Shown here piece by piece: positions 42,718 through 52,013 of a DNA stretch of 52,082 nucleotides (its first letter is position 1; every line of letters starts with the position of its first letter). Under the pieces are notes generated by a model. That model ran no database searches, had not been told where the DNA came from, and was given only the letters and a program-made list of their open reading frames with translations. The stretch is from NCBI GenBank assembly GCA_027487815.1, contig JAIYCW010000043.1, positions 1 to 52,082 on the forward strand, written 5' to 3'. Origin of the DNA: Burkholderiales bacterium (lineage in GTDB: Bacteria > Pseudomonadota > Gammaproteobacteria > Burkholderiales > Burkholderiaceae_E). Both the position numbers and the translations under genes were made by a program.

Positions 42718-44975
42718 ATTCGCGTACCGATGGTCAAAAACACACGCGGTGTGAAGCGCCGCGCCGACTGATCTGCAAACACGATACCGTTGCTGTCCGT
42801 GATCACACGGCTCGTGTTGCGGGTGGCATCGGTTACGTTGTAAACATTCAGGCGCCAAAAGCCTATCTTCGGAATGACCGAGCCAATGTACACATCAAGC
42901 TCGGCATGCGAGCCTGTGCGCCCGGTGATCACTGCGCCTGAAGTGCTGGGTGAATCCAGGTCAGCCGATCCCACCATCGATAGCGTGGTTCCACCATACC
43001 ACCCACCTGAAAGTCGCATCGGCTTGGCCACTGTCACATTGGCGAGATAGCGGGCTTGCCCAGGGATTCGGGTGCCGACTCGATCACCGGATTGCAGGCG
43101 TGAAAACAACATGCTGGCGTTGGTTGAAAGTGTCCAGGCTTCGCTCAATCCGGCCCACTTGAGGTTGCCACGCAAGTCAGCTTCCAGACCCCAAACCAGC
43201 GCGTCGCCTACGTTGTCGCTCGATTCAGTCCAGCGGCCCGATTGCAAGGACAAGCGCCTGGCGATCACATCCGATTGACTGCGCACAAAAGCATTCAGCC
43301 CGCCCTGACCAAGATGGGTAAACCGCTGATCCACACCCACATCCATGGTGATGGTGGATTCCGGCCGCAAATTTGGATTGCCCTGAAAGTCCGGGCTATT
43401 GGGCGAGTTGGTGCCAAGGGTGGGCACACTTCGGTTCAGCAACTCCCAGATCCGTGGCACCCGGGTGACGCGCGCCAGATTGGTTCGCAGTTGAGTATCG
43501 GGCCCCAGGCGGGTTCGCGCATTGATCGAGGGCTGCCAGAAAAGCTGATCGTTGTTGAGCGTGGTGCCCACATACTCGCTGGTGAGTTTGTAGGATTGCG
43601 CACGCAAGCCGGTAGTGAAGGTCGACTTGATTGAAGCCACCGGCATTTCAGCTTCGGCCCAAAGCGCGGTGCGGTTTATCTGTGCGGCCAAATCAAGCGC
43701 AGTTGCACCACCTGAATTGGTGGAGGTGGAATCCACTTGCAAGCGGCGCTGCTCAATCTCGGTGCCGGTGCTGAACAACACATCACCCAAGGGAGCCATC
43801 CACTTACTTCGCAGCAACCACGCACGCTCGGAACGATCATCGAAGAAACTGCTGCTACCGCTGAACGGCACACCGCCCACCAGACTGCTTGAAGAGCGAT
43901 CAAAGCCATAATCGCTTTTGGAGCGCTCAAAAGACAAGGTAGATTCCACCCGCGAAGCCTTGAACCGATGAGTCCAATCCCCCGCAATCTGTGCGAAGTG
44001 GCGATTGAATTGCCACGGTGATTGCGATACAAAACTGGTGGCCTGACCACCACTCACACCCGTGCCACTCGAATCGCTGCGGCCATCCTGATTGGTGTAG
44101 GAAAACTGTCCGCGAATCGCGACTTGATCTGTTGCACTCAATCGCCCATTCAAGCGCGGCGTGAGCACCCAGTTTTCACTGCGAATCCGGGTCACATCCG
44201 TTGCATTGGAGCTACCGATCGAGGGACCGCCGCTGATCTGCGAACTGCGTTCGGTATCCGCGCCAAGATTGCGAGTGCCGCCATTTAAGGCCACAAAATA
44301 AGTCCAGCGAGTTTCCTGAGCGCGCTGCTTGAGATCCTTCGGATCGACTTTCTGCGCACTACCCAAGGGGCCAGCTTGCGACACGAACATTCCTGGTCCG
44401 ATTTCACCCCATACATGCTGCGTGGTCACATACGCCACTGTTTCGCGCTTGGTCTGGGCCTGGCGCAACACAATATTGACGCTGCCCCCCGCCGCACCTT
44501 CATACTGAGCCGAGGGCGAGCGCACCACTTCAATACGCTCGATAATGTCTGCGGGCAACTCTTCAAGCGGCAGCTGTACGCCGCGCCGGGTAGTGCTGGC
44601 GGGCGAGCCATCAATCATGATGCGGGTCGACTCCGCGCCCATGCCACGCATCCGGATCTCCACCCCACCATTGGCATTGATCGATACCTGTACCCCGGGC
44701 AATTGCCGCAGGATGTCAGCCACCGAGGTTGCGCCCATGGCTTCGATTTCTTGCCGGCTCACAGTAACCGTGGCCGCGGTGGATTCAAAGCGATCCTCAA
44801 AACTGCGTCGGGCGCGCACATTGACAGACTCAAGCTGCCCCGGCTGCGCGCCACTCGGTTCATCACCACCGGTTTGCGCCGAGGCTGGAATAGTTGCAAG
44901 CACCGCTGCAGCCATTACGCTGAGTCGGGCGGCAAGGCGGACATCAAGAATAGTTCGACTCAAAAGCGCTCTCAC
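42714..44975 (-). CDS. TonB-dependent outer-membrane receptor
   Basis: 753 aa if started at GTG 44975 (a TTG at 44978 is also possible); the frame stays open to 45089 but that part is not signal-like. A signal peptide ends near TIPASAQ. The TonB box may be ESVNVRARR. The plug domain (residues about 45-165) has ILRQLPGVQV, IRMRGMGAESTRIMIDG and IERIEVVRSPSAQYEGAAGGSVNIV. The rest is the 22-strand barrel, ending RRFTPRVFLTIGTRI rather than the usual C-terminal Phe. The substrate (siderophore, vitamin or sugar) cannot be told. The divergent Rieske gene is 112 bases away. Confidence 0.87.
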   Translation of the reverse strand: MRALLSRTILDVRLAARLSVMAAAVLATIPASAQTGGDEPSGAQPGQLESVNVRARRSFEDRFESTAATVTVSRQEIEAMGATSVADILRQLPGVQVSINANGGVEIRMRGMGAESTRIMIDGSPASTTRRGVQLPLEELPADIIERIEVVRSPSAQYEGAAGGSVNIVLRQAQTKRETVAYVTTQHVWGEIGPGMFVSQAGPLGSAQKVDPKDLKQRAQETRWTYFVALNGGTRNLGADTERSSQISGGPSIGSSNATDVTRIRSENWVLTPRLNGRLSATDQVAIRGQFSYTNQDGRSDSSGTGVSGGQATSFVSQSPWQFNRHFAQIAGDWTHRFKASRVESTLSFERSKSDYGFDRSSSSLVGGVPFSGSSSFFDDRSERAWLLRSKWMAPLGDVLFSTGTEIEQRRLQVDSTSTNSGGATALDLAAQINRTALWAEAEMPVASIKSTFTTGLRAQSYKLTSEYVGTTLNNDQLFWQPSINARTRLGPDTQLRTNLARVTRVPRIWELLNRSVPTLGTNSPNSPDFQGNPNLRPESTITMDVGVDQRFTHLGQGGLNAFVRSQSDVIARRLSLQSGRWTESSDNVGDALVWGLEADLRGNLKWAGLSEAWTLSTNASMLFSRLQSGDRVGTRIPGQARYLANVTVAKPMRLSGGWYGGTTLSMVGSADLDSPSTSGAVITGRTGSHAELDVYIGSVIPKIGFWRLNVYNVTDATRNTSRVITDSNGIVFADQSARRFTPRVFLTIGTRI

Positions 44976-45033
44976 CAATAGTTCATCGGACAAATAGTGG
45001 GTATGACACGCCGCGCTAGGCCTGCGGCAACCC

Positions 45034-45050
45034 GATACTGTATCTTGACA
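45034..45050 (+). promoter_or_regulatory. Palindrome plus TTGACA in the TonB receptor/Rieske divergent region
   Basis: GATAC-T-GTATC (45034-45044) is a perfect 11-base palindrome directly followed by TTGACA (45045-45050), a consensus -35 for the Rieske operon. At 17 bases the -10 would be CATGCC, a poor match, so an activator binding the palindrome could be needed. Tentative. Confidence 0.35.
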
Positions 45051-45087
45051 GCCCAATGTGCAAGGGCCATGCCTGAGGAGACAAATC

Positions 45088-45438
45088 ATGACACCCCCAC
45101 CACCAGGCGATGCGGGCGCACCCAGTTGGCATGACGTGGCTGCGTTCGATGATCTCGATAGCGACTTCCCTCTGGGAGTTGAGATCGAGGGTCAACATGT
45201 TGGCGTGTTTCGTCAAGGCGATGAAGTTTACGCGCTGGAAAATGTTTGCCCCCATGCCTACGCCTTGCTTTCCCAAGGGTTTTTGGAAGGAGGCGTGATC
45301 GAGTGCCCATTGCATGCTGCCCAGTTTGAAGTGGCCACCGGGCGGTGTCTGAATGAAATCGGTCAGCGTGATCTTGCCTGCCATAGCACAAAAATTGAGG
45401 CGGGGCGGGTATTGGTGATGCTCAAACTGGTCTCATGA
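45088..45438 (+). CDS. Rieske 2Fe-2S ferredoxin-like protein
   Basis: 116 aa from ATG 45088, which follows GAGGAG at 7 bases. The cluster ligands are CPHAYALL and CPLHAAQF, spaced as in Rieske ferredoxins; there is no membrane segment, so it should be a soluble electron carrier of the NirD/BphF type. The ATGA overlap with the aspartate dehydrogenase gene (4 bases) shows a shared transcript. The partner oxygenase or reductase is not in the window. The N-terminus is Pro-rich and probably disordered. Confidence 0.88.
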   Translation: MTPPPPGDAGAPSWHDVAAFDDLDSDFPLGVEIEGQHVGVFRQGDEVYALENVCPHAYALLSQGFLEGGVIECPLHAAQFEVATGRCLNEIGQRDLACHSTKIEAGRVLVMLKLVS

Positions 45439-46253
45439 ACCAGACTCAACCACCAAGCAAGCACCCTTTGCGGGTGGCCTTGATTGGCTTTGGAGCAATT
45501 GGGCAAGCGCTCCTCAAACGCAGCGAAGGCATCGGGGGATGGGCGATCAAGCAGGTGATTGTGCGCCCTTCGACAGTTGCAAAAACACAAGCCCTGATCA
45601 CCCCATCGGTCGAGGTCCGGTCCGAGCTTTCAGGCGAAGTTGATCTGGTGATTGAGTGCGCGGGGCATGAAGCCCTCAGCACCCATATTGTATCCGCCTT
45701 GCGAGCCGGTGTGCCCTGCGCGGTGTTATCGATTGGTGCGCTCACCGACAGCGCTCTGCTTGAACAACTTGGTGACGCCGCTCGCCATGGCAATACGCAG
45801 CTGCATTTACTCTCCGGGGCCATTGGGGCAATTGATGCGCTGGCCAGTGCACGCTTGGGCGGGCTTGATCATGTGCGCTACATCGGGCGCAAACCCCCAA
45901 GCGCATGGGCCGGCATTCCCGGTGCGCGGCCGTTTGACCCCGCGAGCTTGAGTGAACCGTTGATTATTTTCGAGGGCAATGCACGCGAAGCGGCTAGGCT
46001 CTTTCCCAAAAACGCAAATGTTGCGGCCACGGTAGCTCTGGCTGGCCTTGGCCTCGACAATACCCAAGCCAGATTGATCGCCGACCCGCAAGTGCAGGGC
46101 AACATTCATGAAATCCAAGCCCGGGGCGCTTTTGGAGAGATGCATCTGCGCCTTGCCGGGCAGCCACTTGCGGAGAACCCTCGCACCTCTGCGCTTACCG
46201 TGCTCAGTGCATTGCGCTTCCTGCAGAATCAGGTGCAGGCGATTACCCTTTAG
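45435..46253 (+). CDS. Aspartate dehydrogenase (NadX type)
   Basis: 272 aa, normal length. NAD-binding motif LIGFGAIGQALL at residues 15-26; the conserved core has IECAGHEAL, LSGAIGAIDAL, KNANVAATVALAGLG and the presumed catalytic His in NIHEIQARGAFGEM. The enzyme oxidises L-aspartate to iminoaspartate and can feed NAD synthesis, but nadA and nadC are not nearby; the Rieske and tautomerase neighbours suggest a catabolic setting. The start overlaps the Rieske stop (ATGA). The downstream 69 bases hold AGGAG for the tautomerase gene. Confidence 0.88.
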   Translation: MNQTQPPSKHPLRVALIGFGAIGQALLKRSEGIGGWAIKQVIVRPSTVAKTQALITPSVEVRSELSGEVDLVIECAGHEALSTHIVSALRAGVPCAVLSIGALTDSALLEQLGDAARHGNTQLHLLSGAIGAIDALASARLGGLDHVRYIGRKPPSAWAGIPGARPFDPASLSEPLIIFEGNAREAARLFPKNANVAATVALAGLGLDNTQARLIADPQVQGNIHEIQARGAFGEMHLRLAGQPLAENPRTSALTVLSALRFLQNQVQAITL

Positions 46254-46322
46254 GCGCCGCCATTTAGTCGTCTGTTAAGCAAAAGTCCGATAAAGTAGGC
46301 CCGTCAATTTCAGGAGCCCGAA

Positions 46323-46517
46323 ATGCCCACCATCCATATCGATCTATATGCAGGCCGCACCCAGGAACAAAAACAGCGCGCTGCCACTGCAATCACCCAA
46401 GTCGTTTGCGAAACACTCAGCACCACGCCTGAGCATGTGCAGGTGATCTTTAATGACATCAGCCGCCAGGATTGGTTCACTGCTGGAAAAGATGGCGGCG
46501 CGCCCAAGCCAGCCTAG
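46323..46517 (+). CDS. 4-oxalocrotonate tautomerase family protein
   Basis: 64 aa, the standard length. After removal of Met, Pro1 (PTIHIDLYAGRT) is the general base; Arg11 is present, but the position equal to Arg39 of 4-oxalocrotonate tautomerase is Gln here (EHVQVIFND). It should fold as a beta-alpha-beta unit forming hexamers and catalyse keto-enol tautomerisation or a related reaction. AGGAG lies upstream. It follows the aspartate dehydrogenase gene by 69 bases and ends 19 bases from the convergent proB. The substrate is unknown. Confidence 0.85.
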   Translation: MPTIHIDLYAGRTQEQKQRAATAITQVVCETLSTTPEHVQVIFNDISRQDWFTAGKDGGAPKPA

Positions 46518-46536
46518 GCCATCCGGAGCCAAGGCT

Positions 46537-47667
46537 TTAGATGATCACCAGATTGCTGCGGTGAATCAGCTCGGGCGATTCAATGTAGCCCAGAATCGCC
46601 TCGATTTCGCTCGAAGGTTTGCGCGTAATTTTTCGTGCATCGGCGCTTGAATAATTCACCAGTCCGCGCGCAATTTCACGCCCGGTAGCGTCAATGCACC
46701 CAATCACCTCGCCGCGCTCGAACTCGCCCACCACTTCGCTCACGCCAATCGGCAACAGGCTTTTGCCATCCTCGACCAACGCCCGCACTGCGCCGCTATC
46801 CAGGACCACCCGACCCCGTAACTGCAAGTGATCCGCGAGCCATTGCTTGCGCGCAGCAATTCGCGCAGTGGCCGCTACAAATGTTGTGCCGATCGACTCT
46901 CCCTGGGCCAGGCGAGGCAATACCTGCGGCTCACGACCCCAAGCCACAATTGTGTGCGCTCCCGAGCTGGCCGCCCGCTTGGCCGCAAGCACCTTGGTGA
47001 TCATGCCGCCTTTACCTAGCGAGGAGCCTGCACCACCTGCCATGGTTTCTAGTGAAACATCACCCGCCTGCACTTGCGCCAGGAACTTCGCCTGCGCATC
47101 CTTGCGGGGATCAGCGGTGTACAAGCCTTTTTGATCGGTGAGGATCACCAGGCAATCCGCATCAATGAGGTTGGCTACCAAAGCGCCCAAAGTATCGTTG
47201 TCCCCGAACTTGATTTCATCAGTGACCACGGTGTCGTTTTCATTGATGATCGGCACCACCTGCAACTCGAGGAGCGCAAGCAAGGTCGAGCGGGCATTCA
47301 AATAGCGCTTTCGATCCGCCAGATCTTCATGAGTGAGCAAGATCTGCGCGGTTTGCAATCCGTGGGCCGCAAAGCAGCTTTCATAGACTTGCGCCAAACC
47401 CATCTGGCCCACCGCAGCAGCCGCCTGCAATTCATGCATGTCGCTGGGCCGCTTGGCCCAACCGAGGCGCTTCATCCCTTCAGCAATTGCACCTGACGAC
47501 ACCATCACCACCTGCTTGCCCATCGCGCGCAGGCCAGCAATTTGTGCGCCCCACTGATCAATTGCCTCGCGATCCAAACCACGGCCCTCATTGGTGACCA
47601 GGCTTGAGCCCACCTTCACCACCACCCGCTGGGCCTGCGTCAATGCGGTAACGAGGGTTTCATTCAT
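46537..47667 (-). CDS. proB: Glutamate 5-kinase with PUA domain
   Basis: 376 aa. The amino acid kinase domain (residues 1-260) starts with [13 protein letters not shown] and has [25 protein letters not shown] and [15 protein letters not shown]-terminal PUA domain (from about 280) contains [17 protein letters not shown] and [17 protein letters not shown]. It catalyses the first step of proline synthesis, ATP-dependent phosphorylation of glutamate, and is usually inhibited by proline. It follows obgE by 24 bases in the conserved rplU-rpmA-obgE-proB order of Burkholderiales. proA is not in the window. Confidence 0.96.
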   Translation of the reverse strand: MNETLVTALTQAQRVVVKVGSSLVTNEGRGLDREAIDQWGAQIAGLRAMGKQVVMVSSGAIAEGMKRLGWAKRPSDMHELQAAAAVGQMGLAQVYESCFAAHGLQTAQILLTHEDLADRKRYLNARSTLLALLELQVVPIINENDTVVTDEIKFGDNDTLGALVANLIDADCLVILTDQKGLYTADPRKDAQAKFLAQVQAGDVSLETMAGGAGSSLGKGGMITKVLAAKRAASSGAHTIVAWGREPQVLPRLAQGESIGTTFVAATARIAARKQWLADHLQLRGRVVLDSGAVRALVEDGKSLLPIGVSEVVGEFERGEVIGCIDATGREIARGLVNYSSADARKITRKPSSEIEAILGYIESPELIHRSNLVII

Positions 47668-47691
47668 CGCGCTTCATTCATTACCAATCAC

Positions 47692-48816
<1,125 letters not shown>

Positions 48817-48821
48817 TTAGA

Positions 48822-48847
48822 AAAGACAAGCCCCGCAAAAGCGGGGC
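48822..48847 (-). terminator. Hairpin between rpmA and obgE, possible attenuator
   Basis: GCCCCGC-TTTT-GCGGGGC (48847 to 48830 on the minus strand, 7 base pairs, loop of 4) is followed by TTGTCTTTTC. It lies about 30 bases past the rpmA stop and 23 bases before the obgE start. The T tract is imperfect, so partial termination that lowers obgE expression below the ribosomal genes is likely. Confidence 0.65.
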
Positions 48848-48877
48848 CTGACGCAGGGCTTGAAGGCAAGCGCCCGC

Positions 48878-49159
48878 TTAGTGCTGGGTCGGCTCAGCCT
48901 CAACCAGTGGCTCCACCGAAACCGTTTTACGGTTCAGCGCACCCTTGGTACCAAACTTGACATGACCATCCACCAACGCAAACAAGGTGAAGTCCTTGCC
49001 TACACCGACATTGCTGCCAGGATGCACTTGCGTGCCGCGCTGACGCACGATGATCGAACCTGCCGAGATCAACTCACCACCGTAGGCTTTCACGCCCAGC
49101 ATCTTGGGCTGTGAATCGCGCCCGTTTCGCGTAGAGCCGCCGCCTTTTTTCTGTGCCAT
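48878..49159 (-). CDS. rpmA: 50S ribosomal protein L27
   Basis: 93 aa. The start [19 protein letters not shown] is the standard L27 N-terminus (no cleavable leader as in Firmicutes), followed by [19 protein letters not shown] and [18 protein letters not shown]. The flexible N-terminus reaches the peptidyl transferase centre. The C-terminus ([14 protein letters not shown]) is slightly extended. It begins 12 bases after rplU. Confidence 0.97.
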   Translation of the reverse strand: MAQKKGGGSTRNGRDSQPKMLGVKAYGGELISAGSIIVRQRGTQVHPGSNVGVGKDFTLFALVDGHVKFGTKGALNRKTVSVEPLVEAEPTQH

Positions 49160-49171
49160 GAGATTAACTCC

Positions 49172-49780
49172 TTACTTGCGCTTACCGCCGACCAGTTCAT
49201 CGGTCAGCTGCTTGAATTCATCCCACTTGCCATCGGCGGCCAGCCTCGATTGCTCGGGCCAGGTCGTTGGATCGTGGCTTGCAAAACGCGAACCTGCTGC
49301 AGTCAGCAATTCCTTCAAGCGCTCCACCGAGGTATCGGCCAGTTGCGCGAAGGTCACGATGCCTGCGGCTTTGAGGATCTCGTTGATCTTCGGGCCAATG
49401 CCCTCGATGATCTCGATATCGTCAGGCTTGGCGGCGGCTACCGGAGCGGTTGCTTCGGTGGTGCCCAGGCTCGAAGCAATTTTGCTAACGAACAACTCGG
49501 TGTAGTTCTGGCGGTGGCCTTGCTCTTTCTTGTAGTGCTTACGACGACGCATCTTGAAAATGCGGACTTTGTCGTGCCGACCGTGAGACAGCACCGTCGC
49601 TGATACCACTGCATCCGATACCAGCGGGGCACCTACGGCGATTGACTCGCCCGCGCCCACTGCCAGCACTTGATCCAGGGTTACTTCAGCTCCGATGTCC
49701 GCCAGTATCTGTTCTACTTTAATTTTGTCGCCGGCAGCTACTTTGTATTGTTTGCCACCGGTTTTTATCACTGCGTACAT
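49172..49780 (-). CDS. rplU: 50S ribosomal protein L21 with fused C-terminal helix-hairpin-helix domain
   Basis: 202 aa, about twice the usual 103. Residues 1-103 are ordinary L21 ([40 protein letters not shown]). A short Ala-rich linker then leads into [20 protein letters not shown], a helix-hairpin-helix like that seen in polymerase- or RPA-associated domains, and a helical tail ending [13 protein letters not shown]. Such extensions are known in some alphaproteobacterial L21 proteins; in this setting it is uncommon in my experience. The reading frame is continuous and the stop lies 12 bases before rpmA, so it is not an assembly artefact of a separate gene. AAAGG precedes the start at 9 bases. 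Confidence 0.94.
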   Translation of the reverse strand: MYAVIKTGGKQYKVAAGDKIKVEQILADIGAEVTLDQVLAVGAGESIAVGAPLVSDAVVSATVLSHGRHDKVRIFKMRRRKHYKKEQGHRQNYTELFVSKIASSLGTTEATAPVAAAKPDDIEIIEGIGPKINEILKAAGIVTFAQLADTSVERLKELLTAAGSRFASHDPTTWPEQSRLAADGKWDEFKQLTDELVGGKRK

Positions 49781-49841
49781 GGATGAAAACCTTTATCGGA
49801 AAAAGAACCTTCGCCTTCGAAACTTCGTAGGAAAGCCCTCT

Positions 49842-49870
49842 ATTATAGCGGGACTCGATCTGATGAGCAA
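49842..49870 (-). promoter_or_regulatory. Promoter of the rplU-rpmA-obgE-proB operon
   Basis: TTGCTC (49865-49870) and a perfect TATAAT (49842-49847), 17 bases apart on the minus strand. Transcription would start near 49835 and leave a leader of about 55 bases before rplU. Confidence 0.7.
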
Positions 49871-49973
49871 TACCGGGCACCTCGATGTCAGTGGGCGCAC
49901 ACATCACAGACAAAGCCCTAGAACCTTGAGGTACATCGCCAAGCCGACTGCATCGAGCGCTTCTCTATAATGC

Positions 49974-50966
49974 GTGAATGTTTTTGAAATCCTTCAATTG
50001 ACCCCACACCAGCTCTTCCCGGCGATCGCCTCTGACCTTCAGGCTCTGGATGCCACGATCCGTGAGCATCTGAGTTCGGAAGTCGCGCTGATCAACAGCA
50101 TCTCGGAATACATCATTGCCGCAGGCGGCAAGCGGATGCGGCCGGTGCTGCTGATCTTGTTCGCCCGAGCGCTGGGATACACGGGCAAGGATCATCAACT
50201 GCTTGCCGCAGTGGTTGAGTTGATTCACACAGCAACCTTGCTGCATGACGATGTGGTGGATGAATCCGACTTGCGGCGTGGCCAAGCCACTGCAAACGCC
50301 AGTTTTGGCAATGCGGCGTCAGTGCTCTCTGGAGATTTCCTCTACTCGCGCGCCTTTCAAATGATGGTGCGGGTCAACAATATGGATGTGATGGCGATCG
50401 TGTCGGACGCCACCAATGTGATTGCTGAAGGCGAAGTCTTGCAGCTACTCAACATCCATGATGCGGGTGTTGACGAAACCCGCTATCTGCAAGTGATTCG
50501 CTACAAGACAGCCAAGCTCTTTGAAGCAGCAGCCCAACTGGGAGCCGTGCTGGGCGCAGGCAACGAAGCGATGATTGCCGCTGCCGGGCACTACGGACGC
50601 AGCGTGGGCACAGCATTCCAACTCGTGGACGATGTGCTCGATTACTCCGGCCAAACGCCGGAAATCGGCAAAAACGTTGGCGATGATTTGCGTGAAGGCA
50701 AGCCCACTTTGCCGCTGATTCATGTCATGCAACACGGCACCGAGCAAGAGCAAGAGCTGGTGCGCAAGGCAATCGAAGCGGGAGACATCACTCACTTCCC
50801 GCAAATCCTGCAAGCCGTGCAGCGCTGTGGCTCACTTGACTACACCCTGGCCATGGCGCGCAATGAAGCCGCCAGCGCCCGAGCCAGCTTGGAGGGACTT
50901 GCCGAAAGCCCCTACAAAGCTGCGCTAATCGAACTCACCGAACTAGCGGTGAACCGCCAAGCCTAA
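49974..50966 (+). CDS. ispB: Octaprenyl diphosphate synthase (long-chain polyprenyl synthase)
   Basis: 330 aa if started at GTG 49974 (MNVFEILQLTPHQLF); a TTG at 49998 is the next in-frame option. Both Asp-rich motifs are present, LLHDDVVDESD and QLVDDVLDYSG, along with GGKRMRPVLLILFA and KTAKLFEAAAQLGA. It makes the ubiquinone side chain from isopentenyl diphosphate units; the chain length cannot be read with certainty. A TATAAT at 49966-49971 lies only 2 bases before the GTG and no Shine-Dalgarno is seen, so the real start or promoter is uncertain. It is divergent from rplU. Confidence 0.92.
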   Translation: MNVFEILQLTPHQLFPAIASDLQALDATIREHLSSEVALINSISEYIIAAGGKRMRPVLLILFARALGYTGKDHQLLAAVVELIHTATLLHDDVVDESDLRRGQATANASFGNAASVLSGDFLYSRAFQMMVRVNNMDVMAIVSDATNVIAEGEVLQLLNIHDAGVDETRYLQVIRYKTAKLFEAAAQLGAVLGAGNEAMIAAAGHYGRSVGTAFQLVDDVLDYSGQTPEIGKNVGDDLREGKPTLPLIHVMQHGTEQEQELVRKAIEAGDITHFPQILQAVQRCGSLDYTLAMARNEAASARASLEGLAESPYKAALIELTELAVNRQA

Positions 50967-50979
50967 AAGCCGCTAAGGC

Positions 50980-51804
50980 TTAAAGGCTGCCACGGCCTTG
51001 ATGCGCATGAAACTGCTGCGCGGTATCCCAAGCAATGGATTGTAAAAACGCGGCAACATCAGCCGGCAAACCTGCCGTGTATTTATTGCCTACCGGATTC
51101 ACCTTGTATACCGACGCCAGCACGGTTGCCGCACCAAGATAAGTGCCCGCCAGAGTCGGATGGCGTTTGTCTGCAATGATCAGCGAGATATCCGGACGCT
51201 TGGCCACCGCATTGGCAAATGCGATTCCCGCCGGCACCACCAAAGCATTGTTTGCTTTACCCGCCTTGATGTATTCAGCACCAAGCGTTTGCGTCATGGA
51301 CGGCACATCGGAATAAGCCCACGACATGAAGAAGATGGGCTCAGCGCCATACTTCCGTGCAGTCATGCTGTGACGCTTGGCATAGTCATGAAAGATCGGG
51401 CCCAGTTGCGGATGGATCGGGCACTGACTGCAATCCATGATGAGCACCGCGTCAAAGGGCTTATCAAAGGTGTTAAAGCGCACCTCGTTGTCACCCACAA
51501 ATGAATAACTTGCTACACCACCCGGCTTGAAGTGCGCCTCGAGATCGTGCCAGTTGATCCCCGAGCCGCTGATCGTGGCCGAGGTCGCGCGATGCCCACG
51601 CACACCTTGCGCATTAAGCATCTGACCCACATGCCCGTGCATGGAATTGTTGTAATAGAAAAAACTGTTGCCAACCCAAAGCAGAGTCTTGACATCGGTG
51701 GTTTTCGGCAAGACCTTGGGCGCTGCGGTTTGCGAACCCGGGGCGGCGCAAGCCACAAGACTTAGCATGCTAACGGCAAGCAACAGACGACGAATAAATG
51801 ACAT
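50980..51804 (-). CDS. SGNH-hydrolase-like lipoprotein of unknown function
   Basis: 274 aa from ATG 51804, which follows a strong GGAGGAG; the frame is open to 51867 but without a comparable start. Signal peptide MSFIRRLLLAVSMLSLVAC with a lipobox Cys at residue 19. The body resembles SGNH/GDSL esterases: block I is LLWVGNSFFYYNN (G-N-S instead of G-D-S) and block V KRHPTLAGTYLGA with the D-K-R-H ending. A DUF4886-like family is the closest I can name. The substrate is unknown, perhaps an acyl ester on envelope glycans. It is convergent with ispB, 13 bases apart. Confidence 0.7.
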   Translation of the reverse strand: MSFIRRLLLAVSMLSLVACAAPGSQTAAPKVLPKTTDVKTLLWVGNSFFYYNNSMHGHVGQMLNAQGVRGHRATSATISGSGINWHDLEAHFKPGGVASYSFVGDNEVRFNTFDKPFDAVLIMDCSQCPIHPQLGPIFHDYAKRHSMTARKYGAEPIFFMSWAYSDVPSMTQTLGAEYIKAGKANNALVVPAGIAFANAVAKRPDISLIIADKRHPTLAGTYLGAATVLASVYKVNPVGNKYTAGLPADVAAFLQSIAWDTAQQFHAHQGRGSL

Positions 51805-51862
51805 GAAAAAGCTCCTCCAAAAAACAGTTTGAATTGTAGTGCGGGTAGTGTGGCCGAGATGG

Positions 51863-51891
51863 TTCACGACTGCAAATGTGTTTGCTACAAT
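51863..51891 (+). promoter_or_regulatory. Promoter of the tRNA-Pro gene
   Basis: TTCACG (51863-51868) and TACAAT (51886-51891) are 17 bases apart and the -10 is extended by TG (TGCTACAAT). Transcription would start near 51898, about 10 bases before the tRNA. Confidence 0.7.
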
Positions 51892-51907
51892 CTCGCCTCT
51901 TCAAAAG

Positions 51908-51984
51908 CGGGGTGTAGCTTAGCCTGGTAGAGCGCTACGTTCGGGACGTAGAGGCCGGAGGTTCGAATCCTCTCACCCCGACCA
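51908..51984 (+). tRNA. tRNA-Pro, anticodon CGG
   Basis: 77 bases including an encoded CCA. Acceptor arms CGGGGTG and CACCCCG pair fully; the D arm is GCTTAGCCTGGTAGAGC, the anticodon stem-loop CTACG-TTCGGGA-CGTAG has anticodon CGG at 51942-51944, reading CCG codons, and the T arm contains GGTTCGAATCC. It is a single gene with its own promoter and terminator. Confidence 0.96.
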
Positions 51985-51989
51985 CAAAC

Positions 51990-52013
51990 ATGGCTCGCTT
52001 TGCGGGCCATTTT
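51990..52013 (+). terminator. Terminator after tRNA-Pro
   Basis: ATGGCTCGC and GCGGGCCAT form a 9-base-pair stem (one G-U) with a TTT loop, then TTTGATTT. It starts 5 bases after the tRNA CCA. The final 69 bases of the window beyond it show no gene. Confidence 0.75.

Noticed and set aside
45038-45052. LexA-like CTGT...ACAG site upstream of the Rieske gene
   Set aside because: The spacing is 6 instead of the 8 bases of the E. coli-type box and no SOS gene is adjacent.
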